Below are positions 1-8,225 of a DNA stretch of 64,000 nucleotides, piece by piece; position 1 is the first letter of the stretch; each line of letters begins with the position of its first letter. The notes beneath the pieces are model-generated. The model was not told where the DNA came from, made no database searches, and was given only the letters and a program-made list of their open reading frames with translations. This DNA comes from Rhodococcus gordoniae (GTDB taxonomy: Bacteria > Actinomycetota > Actinomycetes > Mycobacteriales > Mycobacteriaceae). A program made the translations under genes and the position numbers. The stretch covers positions 1-64,000 of the forward strand of contig NZ_LPZN01000035.1 in the NCBI RefSeq assembly GCF_001646655.1, in the 5' to 3' direction.

Positions 1-615
1 ATGGCGGACGCCGTCCGGCGTGGAGCACGGCATCTCGTCGTCGCCGCCGGTGGATCGGCGACGACCGACGGCGGTGTGGGCGCGATCGCCGCCATCGACG
101 AGCGGGGTGGACTCGGCGACGCACGCGTGACCGTGCTCTCCGACGTCACGACCCGCTACACCGATGCGGCACGGATATTCGGGCCGCAGAAGGGCGCCGA
201 TCCGGCCGCCGTCGCGCTGCTCACACGCCGCCTCGAGGAGACGGCGTCGACTCTCCCGCGCGACCCGCGGGAAGTGGACGGCACGGGTGCGGCCGGTGGC
301 TTCTCCGGCGGCATGTGGTCGCGGTTCGGTGCCGAACTACGCTCCGGCGCCGACTTCGTGCTCGACGCAGTGGGTTTCGACGACGCCGTGCGCACCGCCG
401 ATCTCGTGGTCGTCGGCGAGGGACGGCTCGACGGCCAGTCGCGGGCGGGCAAGATCGTCTCGGCGATCCTCGCGCGCTGCGGCGAGGTACCGGCGGTCGC
501 GGTGGTCGGTTCCGTCGGCGACGATCTCGGCGACTACCGTGCCCGGTTCGAGAATGTCGTCGTGGCGTCCGATGCCGCGGCGCTCACACGCGCGGGTCGC
601 GCACTGCGCCCCTGA
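1..615 (+). CDS. Glycerate kinase, C-terminal part (5' end outside window)
   Basis: Phosphorylates D-glycerate with ATP to feed 2- or 3-phosphoglycerate into glycolysis; cytosolic. The visible 204 residues carry family hallmarks of the GlxK/GarK type: the GGSATTDGG loop near residues 17-25, FGPQKGAD near 60, GTGAAGG near 95, and the GEGRLDGQS segment near 138 followed by GK. The family is normally about 370-380 residues and begins with a PDSFKG-type motif, which is absent here. The ATG at base 1 is therefore an internal methionine and the gene starts upstream of the window. The next gene converges on it from the minus strand. The stop codon lies in a short sequence that is repeated 30 bp further on. 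Confidence 0.9.
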   Translation: MADAVRRGARHLVVAAGGSATTDGGVGAIAAIDERGGLGDARVTVLSDVTTRYTDAARIFGPQKGADPAAVALLTRRLEETASTLPRDPREVDGTGAAGGFSGGMWSRFGAELRSGADFVLDAVGFDDAVRTADLVVVGEGRLDGQSRAGKIVSAILARCGEVPAVAVVGSVGDDLGDYRARFENVVVASDAAALTRAGRALRP

Positions 616-651
616 GCGGCGCATCGGAGCACAGTGCGCCCCTGAGGGGCG
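605..651. terminator. Repeat of glycerate kinase 3' end with small GC hairpin
   Basis: The 17-mer at 605-621, which contains the TGA stop, recurs at 635-651 with one mismatch. The second copy forms a perfect hairpin (CGCCCC, TGA loop, GGGGCG; 637-651). It lies between two convergent genes, so it may act as a weak bidirectional terminator. There is no T-tract. Confidence 0.45.
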
Positions 652-673
652 TACACGAGCGACCTGCGAGGGA

Positions 674-1681
674 TCACGGCGCAGTGGGCTGTGCGCTGCC
701 GCACGGGTTTTCGGTGGGCGTCGCCTCGGACGACGGCGCCGGGTCGACGGCCGGATCGGAGGCGCGGGCCGGCCACGAGGCCGGTCGTGCCTCGAGACAC
801 GGGTCGGCGACGGGTGCCCGATCGGGCGACGGCACCGGCGACGGCGGTGGTGCGACCGCGGTCTGCAGTCCGGGGGCGGAGCGCTCCGCTTGCACACCGC
901 TGCTCACCGCGACCGCCAGTCCCCCACCCAGCAGGGCGACGAGCGCGACGAGCGTGGCCAGCAGGACGGTGCCGCGACGACGACTCGGGGGCGTGGCGAC
1001 GACCGTCGGGGCACGCCGGGCCGCTGCGACCAGCGCCGCGCCGGTTGCGCGATGCCAGGGCACCCCGTGGGGAGTCACGAAGGGGACACCGAGAACCGTG
1101 GCGAGTTCCCGGGCCGGACGGGCGTCGCCGGGACGCAGATCGAGAAAGACCACGGCGTGGGGAGAGATTCCGGCGCGGGCGACCGCTTCGTCCATGGCCT
1201 CGGGCAGGGACTGTGTGTAAGGACCGAACTCGTCGCCGTCGGGGCTGACCGTGGACAGCACCGCGCGCGAGGGGACATCGACCATCGATGCCGATTCGAC
1301 GCCGTAGGTGCGGGTGTGCAGGGCCAGGACGGGCAGATCCGCCAGCTCGGGCGCACCGGCGAGGAACGCCAATCGTGCGTCGTCGAGCAGGACCGTGTCG
1401 ACGTCGACGCCGAGCACGGCCCGGACGGCCTCGGTGACCGGGTCGGCGTCCTCGTCGTTCTCGGGACCCGTCACCACCGCGGCGGCGACCAGGGTCAGTG
1501 ATGCTGCCGACGCGCGTTCGGCCATGGCGGAGGCCGCAGCGGCGGCGGCTTCGGCCGGTGTGTCCCCCGGTGCACCGAAACCCCGCTGGGAGTCGAACGG
1601 ACCGAGACTGGGCACGTCGGCGTCGACGAGGACCGCGCATACTTCACCGTCGTCGACGGAGATGCCGAGCATCGGGCGCAT
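674..1681 (-). CDS. Single-pass membrane protein of unknown function (DUF7159-like)
   Basis: A 335-residue protein that I cannot assign to a reaction. It has a soluble N-terminal domain (residues 1 to about 215), a positively charged stretch (SRRRG, about 243), one transmembrane helix at about 246-265, and a Pro/Ser/Ala-rich tail with two cysteines near the C-terminus. This architecture (N-terminal cytosolic sensor-like domain, one helix, disordered outer tail) is seen in conserved mycobacterial and rhodococcal membrane proteins annotated as DUF7159; that assignment is from memory of the N-terminal pattern. The start is well supported by GGAGGG about 8 nt upstream of the ATG. It is monocistronic between a convergent glycerate kinase and a lipoprotein gene. 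Confidence 0.6.
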   Translation of the reverse strand: MRPMLGISVDDGEVCAVLVDADVPSLGPFDSQRGFGAPGDTPAEAAAAAASAMAERASAASLTLVAAAVVTGPENDEDADPVTEAVRAVLGVDVDTVLLDDARLAFLAGAPELADLPVLALHTRTYGVESASMVDVPSRAVLSTVSPDGDEFGPYTQSLPEAMDEAVARAGISPHAVVFLDLRPGDARPARELATVLGVPFVTPHGVPWHRATGAALVAAARRAPTVVATPPSRRRGTVLLATLVALVALLGGGLAVAVSSGVQAERSAPGLQTAVAPPPSPVPSPDRAPVADPCLEARPASWPARASDPAVDPAPSSEATPTENPCGSAQPTAP

Positions 1682-1764
1682 CTGTTCGTCCCTCCACGGC
1701 TGCCGACACGAATCACGACGACCCGAGCGGCCGTCGCTCGGACGAGCCTAACCGACGCCGGTGC

Positions 1765-2259
1765 CTACTTCCGGTAACAACCGACGGTGAGTCCCACGGT
1801 CGCAGCGAGGTAACTTCCGAAGGTGATGTACGAGCCGTCGGCCGCGAACATCCGGAGGGCGAGGCCCGTATCGGGCGGAAGTACGTGCCGGCCGTGGAAG
1901 CCGGCCCGCGCCGCTGTGTCCTCGAAGATGCCGGCGGCACGATCGAGTTCGTCCACCGGCACCGGCCGCGCCGAGCCGTGGATCGGAAGGTGCACCGTCA
2001 GACCCGAGGTGCCGTCGGGCAGCGTGCATCCCGCGGTGGTGCTCGAGTACTTCTGTTCGAATCGGACCCCGGGGAACTCGGCGGACAGTGCGGTGAGGAC
2101 GTCGCGCTGCACAGCGGTGTAGTACTCGACCGCACCCGCGCTGGTCGCGGCGATCGGCTCGGGCATCGCGACCGGTGACACCGTGGTGGTGCACGCCGCC
2201 ACGAGCGGCGTCAGCAGCGCGATGCACAGCCCGGCGCGGATTCTCGGTGTGGCGGTCAC
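1765..2259 (-). CDS. Small secreted lipoprotein
   Basis: A 164-residue lipoprotein. The N-terminus has a short charged region, a hydrophobic stretch and a lipobox ending LVAAC at about residue 23, so it should be exported and lipid-anchored. The mature part has two further cysteines (CTLPDG near 98 and GCYRK at the C-terminus) that could pair. I recognise no catalytic motif; it resembles mycobacterial LppA-type conserved lipoproteins only in general form. The GTG start at 2259 overlaps the stop of the DUF1023 hydrolase by 4 bp (GTGA), so the two are translationally coupled. A longer in-frame reading upstream exists but lies antisense-frame inside the hydrolase and lacks a signal peptide at its start. 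Confidence 0.75.
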   Translation of the reverse strand: MTATPRIRAGLCIALLTPLVAACTTTVSPVAMPEPIAATSAGAVEYYTAVQRDVLTALSAEFPGVRFEQKYSSTTAGCTLPDGTSGLTVHLPIHGSARPVPVDELDRAAGIFEDTAARAGFHGRHVLPPDTGLALRMFAADGSYITFGSYLAATVGLTVGCYRK

Positions 2260-3833
2260 GGTGTGCTCCGTTCTGCGGTGCCCGCGACGACACCGGCGAT
2301 GTGGTGGGAACTCGACGTTCCGGGGACGAGATACGAGCTGTGGCCGGTGATGCCCGCCAGCGGGGCACCGGTGGTGGTGGTGCCGGGACCGGCAGGAAGA
2401 TGCGTCAGGCCGTCGAGGAAGCTCGGGTCGCCGCCGAAGGTGCCCGCGTCGGCGACGATGTCGCGGTCGGCTTCGACGAGATAGGCGGAGCCGGCCGGGA
2501 TCCGCAGGTCGGTCACGTCGGCGGTCCCGATTCCGGGAGCCCCGGCGAACACTGCGGCGTCGACCGCGCCGGTCTCCCTCAGCGCCAGTCCGGAGACCAC
2601 GGCCCCATAGGAATGCCCGACCGTGGTGATGCGCGGGTCGTCGGGACGCGACGCAGTGATGCCGTCGAGGAAACCGGCCAGCCGGGGTGCGGCGATCCGG
2701 GCGGCGAGATCGGAGACGGGACTGCGTTCGGTGAAGGCGAGACCCCAGCCCCATTGAGGGGCCTGGTAGTTCAGCCAGGTGACGGCAGCGACCGCGGGTT
2801 CGTCGCCCGGGTCGTCGGTGAGGAGGAGCCGAGCGGAGTCGCGCAGGGCCGCGACCTGGGTGTCGTAACCCTCGAGATTGCCCTGCACGGTCGAACCCGC
2901 GCCGGGGACGAAGACGGCCACGTGCTCGGCGGTGTCGACGTCCCCGACTGCGACGGCCGCCATCGCCTCACGTCCGGACAGGTCGAGGGCGAGCAGTTGC
3001 CGGTCGCCGTGGGCGAGGGTCGCGTCGATCGCGTCGAGGGCTTCGATCTTCCGCAGCGTCTGCTCCAACCCCGCGTCGGCGTCGGTGAACAATCCCGTGA
3101 CGCCGGGGAACATCGTGTCGAGTTCGGCCTGCAACTGCGTCGCGACCGATCCGAGCCGGCGGCGTTCGTCGTCGAGCAGAGCGCGATTGGCGAGATCGCG
3201 AGCGGTAGCCGGGATTCCGTCGAGCGCGCCGATCTTCTCGGGATGTTCGGCGGCCAGCACGGTGCGTACCGTCTCGTCGAGCCCGTGCCACCATCGCGCG
3301 ACCTCGACGGGGTCGGTGGCCGGATCCGGCAGGGCCGGCAGCGGCAGCGGCAGCGGTCCGGATCGTGGGAACGCGGTATGGATACCGTCGCTCTCTCCCG
3401 GAACGGTGTCCGTCGAGGCGGATCCGTCGCGCAACCGGGCGGCGGCCTCCCGGTCGAGAGCATCGGCGCGCACGAGCAGGGCGCGCAACGGCGCCGCGAG
3501 CAGTTCGTCGTCGTCGACGACGCGACCCCGTGCCGCGGCCCGGGACTGCAGGTGGCCCAGTTCCGCGCGCAGCTCCAGCAGTCGCGGTACGACGAACCGC
3601 GCGCACTCGGCCGCCTGTCGATACGACTCGGCTTGCACCCCGAGATCCCGGCTGTGCGAGAACGATACGGACCGTGCACTGTCGTGCGCCGCACCGCGCC
3701 AGGCACCTTCGAAGGATGCCCACCGCAGGACGTCGCCGGACACTGCGTCGACCGCGTCGGCGCACAACGCGAGTTCGGCCCCCAATCGTTCGAGCGCATC
3801 CGGGTCCCACCCGGCCAGATCGTCCACCCGCAC
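2256..3833 (-). CDS. DUF1023 alpha/beta hydrolase
   Basis: A 525-residue member of the actinobacterial DUF1023 alpha/beta-hydrolase family. The first ~100 residues are helical and contain a WRG turn (FEGAWRGAAHDSA near 45), resembling the WXG100 fold of ESX substrates. This is followed by a linker and a hydrolase domain whose nucleophile elbow is GHSYGA near residue 400. A His-containing GHSSYLVPG segment lies near the C-terminus. No classical signal peptide is seen; ESX-type export is a known possibility for such N-termini but is inference here. The GTG start at 3833 is preceded by a G-rich sequence and a TATGCT -10-like box at 3855-3860. It is coupled by a 4-bp overlap to the lipoprotein gene, suggesting a cell-envelope pair. 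The substrate is unknown. Confidence 0.85.
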   Translation of the reverse strand: MRVDDLAGWDPDALERLGAELALCADAVDAVSGDVLRWASFEGAWRGAAHDSARSVSFSHSRDLGVQAESYRQAAECARFVVPRLLELRAELGHLQSRAAARGRVVDDDELLAAPLRALLVRADALDREAAARLRDGSASTDTVPGESDGIHTAFPRSGPLPLPLPALPDPATDPVEVARWWHGLDETVRTVLAAEHPEKIGALDGIPATARDLANRALLDDERRRLGSVATQLQAELDTMFPGVTGLFTDADAGLEQTLRKIEALDAIDATLAHGDRQLLALDLSGREAMAAVAVGDVDTAEHVAVFVPGAGSTVQGNLEGYDTQVAALRDSARLLLTDDPGDEPAVAAVTWLNYQAPQWGWGLAFTERSPVSDLAARIAAPRLAGFLDGITASRPDDPRITTVGHSYGAVVSGLALRETGAVDAAVFAGAPGIGTADVTDLRIPAGSAYLVEADRDIVADAGTFGGDPSFLDGLTHLPAGPGTTTTGAPLAGITGHSSYLVPGTSSSHHIAGVVAGTAERSTP

Positions 3834-3875
3834 ACCACCACCCCCTGCCGCGGAAGCATAGGGGGCACCGACGAC

Positions 3876-3907
3876 GACCGGCCCGCGGAATGCTCCGCGG
3901 GCCGGTC
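3876..3907 (-). terminator. Strong GC hairpin after the ABC permease
   Basis: Perfect 14-bp arms (GACCGGCCCGCGGA and its complement) around an ATGC loop. It lies downstream of the minus-strand permease stop at 3966 and upstream of the hydrolase promoter, so it separates the two transcription units. Confidence 0.8.
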
Positions 3908-3908
3908 G

Positions 3909-3949
3909 CTGTGGACAACTCCACTGCCTGTGGACAACTCACGTCCACA
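3909..3949. promoter_or_regulatory. Pair of DnaA boxes in tandem
   Basis: The 13-mer CTGTGGACAACTC occurs at 3909-3921 and again at 3928-3940, a 19-bp period. The core TGTGGACAA is the exact complement of TTGTCCACA, the preferred actinobacterial DnaA box. A third, 7-of-9 match in the opposite orientation lies at 3941-3949. The site is intergenic and not next to dnaA, dnaN or any replication gene. Confidence 0.6.
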
Positions 3950-3965
3950 CGGCACTTCTCGCTGT

Positions 3966-6485
3966 CTACATGTCGCTGATCGCCTCGAGTGGCGGTGTCT
4001 TCGCCGCCCGCTGCCCGGGCCACAGCGCCGCGAGCACACCGATGATGCCGGACGCGACGAGCATGCCCACGACCTGCGACCACGGTACCGAGATGATGTC
4101 GAGCCCCTGATCGGCGAGCGTACGCACGAAGGCCCAGCCGAACGCGAGACCGAGCACGACACCCACGACCGCACCGAACACCGCGATGAGCAGCGATTCG
4201 AGATAGATCGTGCGGCGCACCTGGGCGCGTTGCATACCGACCGCGCGGAGCATGCCGATCTCCCGCCGTCGCTCCACCACCGACAGTGCCAGGGTGTTGA
4301 CGATGCCGAGGATCGCGATCACCACGGCGAGGGCGAGCAGACCGTAGAGGATCGCGAGGATCGTGTCGATCTGCTGTGCCTGCTGTCCCTTGAACTGTTC
4401 GCGGTCGAGGACCTGCACGATCACGTAGTCCTTGACGGCGCCCTCGATCGCCGTGCGTACCTGCTCCGACTCGTCGACGGTGTTCATGAGAACCACGAGC
4501 GCCGAGCGGTTGTTCGGAGGCGTGAACTGCTCGAACAGTTGCTGCGAGATCACCCACGGGCCGATGAGCTGGTTGTCGGTGAAAATGCCGGCGACGGTGG
4601 TGTCGACGGTGTCGCCGTCACGGCTGGTGAGCGGGACGGCGGAACCCACCTGCCAGCCACGATCGTTCGCCGCGGTCTGCGAGACCAGGATCTCGTCGGC
4701 GGACACATCGCCGGTACCCGCGGTGATCTGCAGGTCGAGGACGTCCTCGAGCGGCCCTCCTGCGGCGGCTCCGAACTCGAAGTCCTGGTCGATCTTCGCC
4801 TGGACTCCGTAGACGGGCACGACCTCCTCGACGCCGTCGACGGTGCGCACGGCATCCGCGGCGGGCGTCGGAACGCCGAACATCTGCGGCCCGGTGAGCA
4901 TGAAGTCCGCCTCGACGCCGTTGTCGACGAGCGAGTCGACACTCGCCTTCGCCGACGAACCGAACACGCCGATGACGGAGACGAGCATCAGGCCCAGGGT
5001 GAGGGCGAAGGCCGTCGCGGCGGTGCGCCGGGGATTGCGGGTCGCGTTGGTGCGCGCGAGCCGGCCGATGGATCCGAAGGGTCGGGCGAAGACGGCACCG
5101 AGCGCGTTCACGACGGGTCGGGACAGCGCCGGCGCCGCGAACAGGACCGCCAGGATCAGCAGGAACGCGCCGATGCCGACGGTCGCGGCCGCGCCACCGC
5201 CGACCTGCTGGGCGCCCACCACGACCAGGGCCGCACCGACGATCGCGCAGAGCACACCGATGATCGTGCGCAGCCGCAGCGATTCGACCGTCGCAGTGGA
5301 TTCCTCGCGCATCGCGGCCACGGGCGGAACGTGGGTCGCCCGCCGGGCCGGGGCGTAGGCACTGATCATCGTCACGACCACGCCGACGAGCAGCGCGACG
5401 ATCACGGTGCGTGGGGACAGCTGCAGCGGGCCGGACGGCAGTCCGAGATCCGCGGCGTTCAGCGCCGCGCGCAGGCCGTAGGCGAGGGCGACACCGGCGG
5501 CGATGCCGATGACGCTGCCGATCAGGCCGACGACGAAGGCTTCGAGGGTGACGGACCGCCCGACCTGCTTGCGGCTCGCGCCGATCGCGCGGAGCAGAGC
5601 GAGTTCGCGCAGTCGCTGAGCGACGATCATCGAGAAGGTGTTGTAGATGATGAACGTGCCGACGAGCAGTGCGATCGCGCCGAACGCGAGCAGGAAGTAG
5701 TTGAGGAAGTTCAGTGCCTCGGCGACCTGCGACTTGGTCTCCTCGGTGACCTCGGCGCCGGTCTGGACCTTCAGATCGGGCAGCGCCGCCGCGATCTCGT
5801 CGCGCAACTCGTCGGGCGAGAGCGACCCGTCGCCCGCGACGTCGAGGAAGCCGACGTGCCGGCCGTCGGTGAACAGCTGGGACGCCTGCTGCTCGGCGAA
5901 CAACGCGCCGATATAGCCGCCCGTATCGGTGTCGAGCTGGTAGACGCCGCTGACGGTCACCGGCACCATGCCCTGGGAGATGGTGAGCACCGTCGTGCTG
6001 TCGCCGACCGAGAGTCCGCCGCGTTCCGCGGCGCTCTCGTTGAGCGCGATCTGCCCGTTCTGCGCGGGCGGTGCACCGGCGACGAAGATCTCCGGTTCGC
6101 CGACGAGACGGTCGGGCGGGATGTAGGCGTAACCCTCGGCGGGCGCGCCTCCGGTCTGGATCGCGGCGCCCTCGGAGTCGAGGACGATGATGCCGCCACC
6201 GATCGTCGGAGAGACGCGGTCGACGCCGGGGAGGGCTGCGACCTCGTCGACGGCCGCGATCGGTACGCCGCTGGTGCCGTTCTCCTCGGTGCCGACCCGG
6301 ACGTCGACGCCCTGGGCGACGTCGCCGAAGATGTTGTCGAAGGTGCGCTGCAGCGTGTCGGTGAAGACGAACGAGCCGGTGATGAAGGCCGTGCCGAGCA
6401 CCACGGAGAGCACGGTCAGGGCGAGCCGCACCTTGTGGGCGGCGAGGTTGCGCAGGGCAACTCTGCGGATGGGATTCCCACTCAT
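3966..6485 (-). CDS. ABC transporter permease, FtsX/MacB-like with two FtsX units
   Basis: An 839-residue permease. It opens with a cytosolic segment and a first membrane helix (residues ~17-38), then a large extracytoplasmic domain, three helices (~265-385), a second pair of helices, another outer domain and three C-terminal helices (~720-825). The two halves both carry the FtsX core: helix-R(L/E)REIALLRAIG-like loops (RLRELALLRAIGASRKQV and RRREIGMLRAVGMQRAQV). Such permeases pair with LolD/MacB-type ATPases and act as mechanotransmitters for lipoproteins, antimicrobial peptides or envelope enzymes rather than as classic channels. The matching ATPase gene ends 12 bp upstream of the start, so the two are one operon. 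The substrate cannot be read from the sequence. Confidence 0.9.
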   Translation of the reverse strand: MSGNPIRRVALRNLAAHKVRLALTVLSVVLGTAFITGSFVFTDTLQRTFDNIFGDVAQGVDVRVGTEENGTSGVPIAAVDEVAALPGVDRVSPTIGGGIIVLDSEGAAIQTGGAPAEGYAYIPPDRLVGEPEIFVAGAPPAQNGQIALNESAAERGGLSVGDSTTVLTISQGMVPVTVSGVYQLDTDTGGYIGALFAEQQASQLFTDGRHVGFLDVAGDGSLSPDELRDEIAAALPDLKVQTGAEVTEETKSQVAEALNFLNYFLLAFGAIALLVGTFIIYNTFSMIVAQRLRELALLRAIGASRKQVGRSVTLEAFVVGLIGSVIGIAAGVALAYGLRAALNAADLGLPSGPLQLSPRTVIVALLVGVVVTMISAYAPARRATHVPPVAAMREESTATVESLRLRTIIGVLCAIVGAALVVVGAQQVGGGAAATVGIGAFLLILAVLFAAPALSRPVVNALGAVFARPFGSIGRLARTNATRNPRRTAATAFALTLGLMLVSVIGVFGSSAKASVDSLVDNGVEADFMLTGPQMFGVPTPAADAVRTVDGVEEVVPVYGVQAKIDQDFEFGAAAGGPLEDVLDLQITAGTGDVSADEILVSQTAANDRGWQVGSAVPLTSRDGDTVDTTVAGIFTDNQLIGPWVISQQLFEQFTPPNNRSALVVLMNTVDESEQVRTAIEGAVKDYVIVQVLDREQFKGQQAQQIDTILAILYGLLALAVVIAILGIVNTLALSVVERRREIGMLRAVGMQRAQVRRTIYLESLLIAVFGAVVGVVLGLAFGWAFVRTLADQGLDIISVPWSQVVGMLVASGIIGVLAALWPGQRAAKTPPLEAISDM

Positions 6486-6496
6486 CGCGGTGTCTC

Positions 6497-7258
6497 CTAT
6501 TCCGCCACGGGTGCCGCGGAGGCGGGATCGAACTGCTTCATCCGGTCGAGCACACGGTCGGCCGTGGGTTCGCGCATCTCGTCGACGATGCGTCCGTCGG
6601 CGAGGAACACCACGCGGTCGGCGTAGCCGGCGGCACGCGGGTCGTGGGTGACGATCACGACGGTCTGGTCGAACTCGTCGACGGCGGCCCGGAGGATGGA
6701 GAGCACCTCACCGGACGAGCGGGAATCGAGATTGCCGGTCGGCTCGTCGCCGAAGATGATCTCCGGTCGGCCGGCGAGGGCACGCGCACACGCGACGCGC
6801 TGCTGCTGTCCGCCGGACAGCTCGCCGGGGCGGTGTCCGAGGCGGTCGGTGAGGCCCAGACGGCCGACCACGGTGTCGAGCCATTCGCGATCGACCTTGC
6901 GGCCCGCGATGTCCACCGGCAGGGTGATGTTCTCGAGCGCGGTGAGAGTGGGGACGAGGTTGAAGGCCTGGAAGACGAACCCGATGCGGTCGCGCCGCAG
7001 CTGGGTCATCCCCTTGTCGGACAGGGTCGTCAGGTCGGTGTCGCCGATGAAGACCGCTCCGGAGGTGGCGCTGTCGAGACCTGCGAGGCAGTGCATGAGG
7101 GTCGACTTGCCCGATCCGGAGGGACCCATGATCGCGGTGAACTCACCGGCGGCGAAGTCGGCGGTCACGCCGTCGAGGGCGTGTACCGAGGTTTCCCCGC
7201 TGCCGTAGATCTTCTTCAGGTCCTGGGCGCGGGCTGCTGGGGCCGAGTGCAGTGGCAT
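6497..7258 (-). CDS. ABC transporter ATP-binding protein, LolD/MacB type
   Basis: A 253-residue ATPase that powers the FtsX-type permease just downstream. It has Walker A (GPSGSGKST, about residue 46), the Q-loop, the signature LSGGQQQRVACARAL (about 148), Walker B with IIFGDEPTGNLDS (about 172) and a switch histidine in VIVTHDPRAAGYADRVV. The FGDEPTGNLDS wording is typical of the MacB/LolD group. I chose the ATG at 7258 because GGGAAGATGGG lies just upstream; the alternative ATG 36 bp further upstream adds residues unlike the family. It is the first gene of a two-gene operon. Confidence 0.9.
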   Translation of the reverse strand: MPLHSAPAARAQDLKKIYGSGETSVHALDGVTADFAAGEFTAIMGPSGSGKSTLMHCLAGLDSATSGAVFIGDTDLTTLSDKGMTQLRRDRIGFVFQAFNLVPTLTALENITLPVDIAGRKVDREWLDTVVGRLGLTDRLGHRPGELSGGQQQRVACARALAGRPEIIFGDEPTGNLDSRSSGEVLSILRAAVDEFDQTVVIVTHDPRAAGYADRVVFLADGRIVDEMREPTADRVLDRMKQFDPASAAPVAE

Positions 7259-7348
7259 GCACCCATCTTCCCGGTGCGGGGACCCTCGCACCATCGGGAA
7301 GGACCCCGATCTTCGACTCGGGGATGCGGGCGTATGCCGGGCGGGGGC

Positions 7349-8110
7349 TCAGGCCCAGCGGGCCTGCCCTCCGTCCAGCGGGAGCGTCGCGCCGGTGAGG
7401 TACCGTGCGTCGTCGCTCACGATCCAGGCCACGGCGCGGCCGATGTCCTGTTCGGGGTCGCCGATGCGGCGGAGCGGGATGGACTTCACGAACGCGGCGG
7501 CCTCCTCCGGGTACGTCTCCGTCCACTTCTTCAGGCCCGGGGAGAGGGCGTGGGGGGCGACGGCATTGACGCGGATACCGTCGATTCCCCATTCGGATGC
7601 CGCGGTGCGCGTCAGCGACCGCAGTGCCTCCTTGGTCGAGGCGTAGCCGCCGTACCCGCTGGTGTCCCACCGCACGGCGGCGGAGGTCACCATGTTGACG
7701 ATGGACCCACCTCCGCGGGCCTTCATGATCGGGTGGACGAGTTGCATGGCCTGCAGCGCCGCGAGCGGACCCGAGCGGTACGCCTTCTCCAGCACGGCCG
7801 GCTTCAGGTCGAGCAGCGGGCCGAGCGGATTGAAGCTGGCGTTGTTGACGAGGATGTCGACGCCACCGAACAGCTCGACCGTTCGATCCACCGCGGCCGT
7901 GATCTCGTCCGGATCTGCAATGTCGCACACCACCGGCTCCGCGGTGCCGCCGAGAGCGCGGACTTGCTCGACGGTGTCCACCAGCTTCGATTCGGTCCGG
8001 CCGGTGACCGCGATCGCCGCGCCTTCGCGGGCCAGCGCGAACGCCACGCCCTGGCCGATCCCCTGCCCCGCTCCGGTGATCAGCGCGACCTTGCCGTCGA
8101 GTGTGCCCAT
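7349..8110 (-). CDS. Short-chain dehydrogenase/reductase
   Basis: A 253-residue classical SDR oxidoreductase. NAD(P)-binding TGAGQGIG is near residue 12, the NNAS motif near 90, the catalytic YASTK (Tyr-x-x-x-Lys equivalent) near 157, and a PLDGGQ ending shared with FabG-like enzymes at the C-terminus. The substrate is not predictable. I chose the ATG at 8110 because it places the Rossmann strand at the expected distance; upstream residues in frame are not SDR-like. It is divergent from the endonuclease IV gene with about 115 bp between the starts. Confidence 0.88.
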   Translation of the reverse strand: MGTLDGKVALITGAGQGIGQGVAFALAREGAAIAVTGRTESKLVDTVEQVRALGGTAEPVVCDIADPDEITAAVDRTVELFGGVDILVNNASFNPLGPLLDLKPAVLEKAYRSGPLAALQAMQLVHPIMKARGGGSIVNMVTSAAVRWDTSGYGGYASTKEALRSLTRTAASEWGIDGIRVNAVAPHALSPGLKKWTETYPEEAAAFVKSIPLRRIGDPEQDIGRAVAWIVSDDARYLTGATLPLDGGQARWA

Positions 8111-8212
8111 GCGTCGTCGTTTCCCGTCGTTCGTCGTGTCGTCGAGTGCGACGAGTCGACCAGATTCCGGGCAGGTCCGGGTGTTGTGGTCCCGGTCGCC
8201 GGGACATCCCCC

Positions 8213-8218
8213 TACCCT
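8213..8218 (+). promoter_or_regulatory. -10 box for leaderless endonuclease IV transcript
   Basis: TACCCT lies 7 nt before the ATG at 8226, the spacing expected if transcription starts at the initiation codon. No Shine-Dalgarno is present in between. Confidence 0.5.
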
Positions 8219-8225
8219 GTGGGAC

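Noticed and set aside
2175-6626. A 1483-residue open frame on the plus strand over the ABC permease and DUF1023 genes
   Set aside because: It is antisense to genes with clear protein families, shows low-complexity Arg/Gly/Asp-rich composition typical of the opposite frame of high-GC genes, and has no domain pattern.
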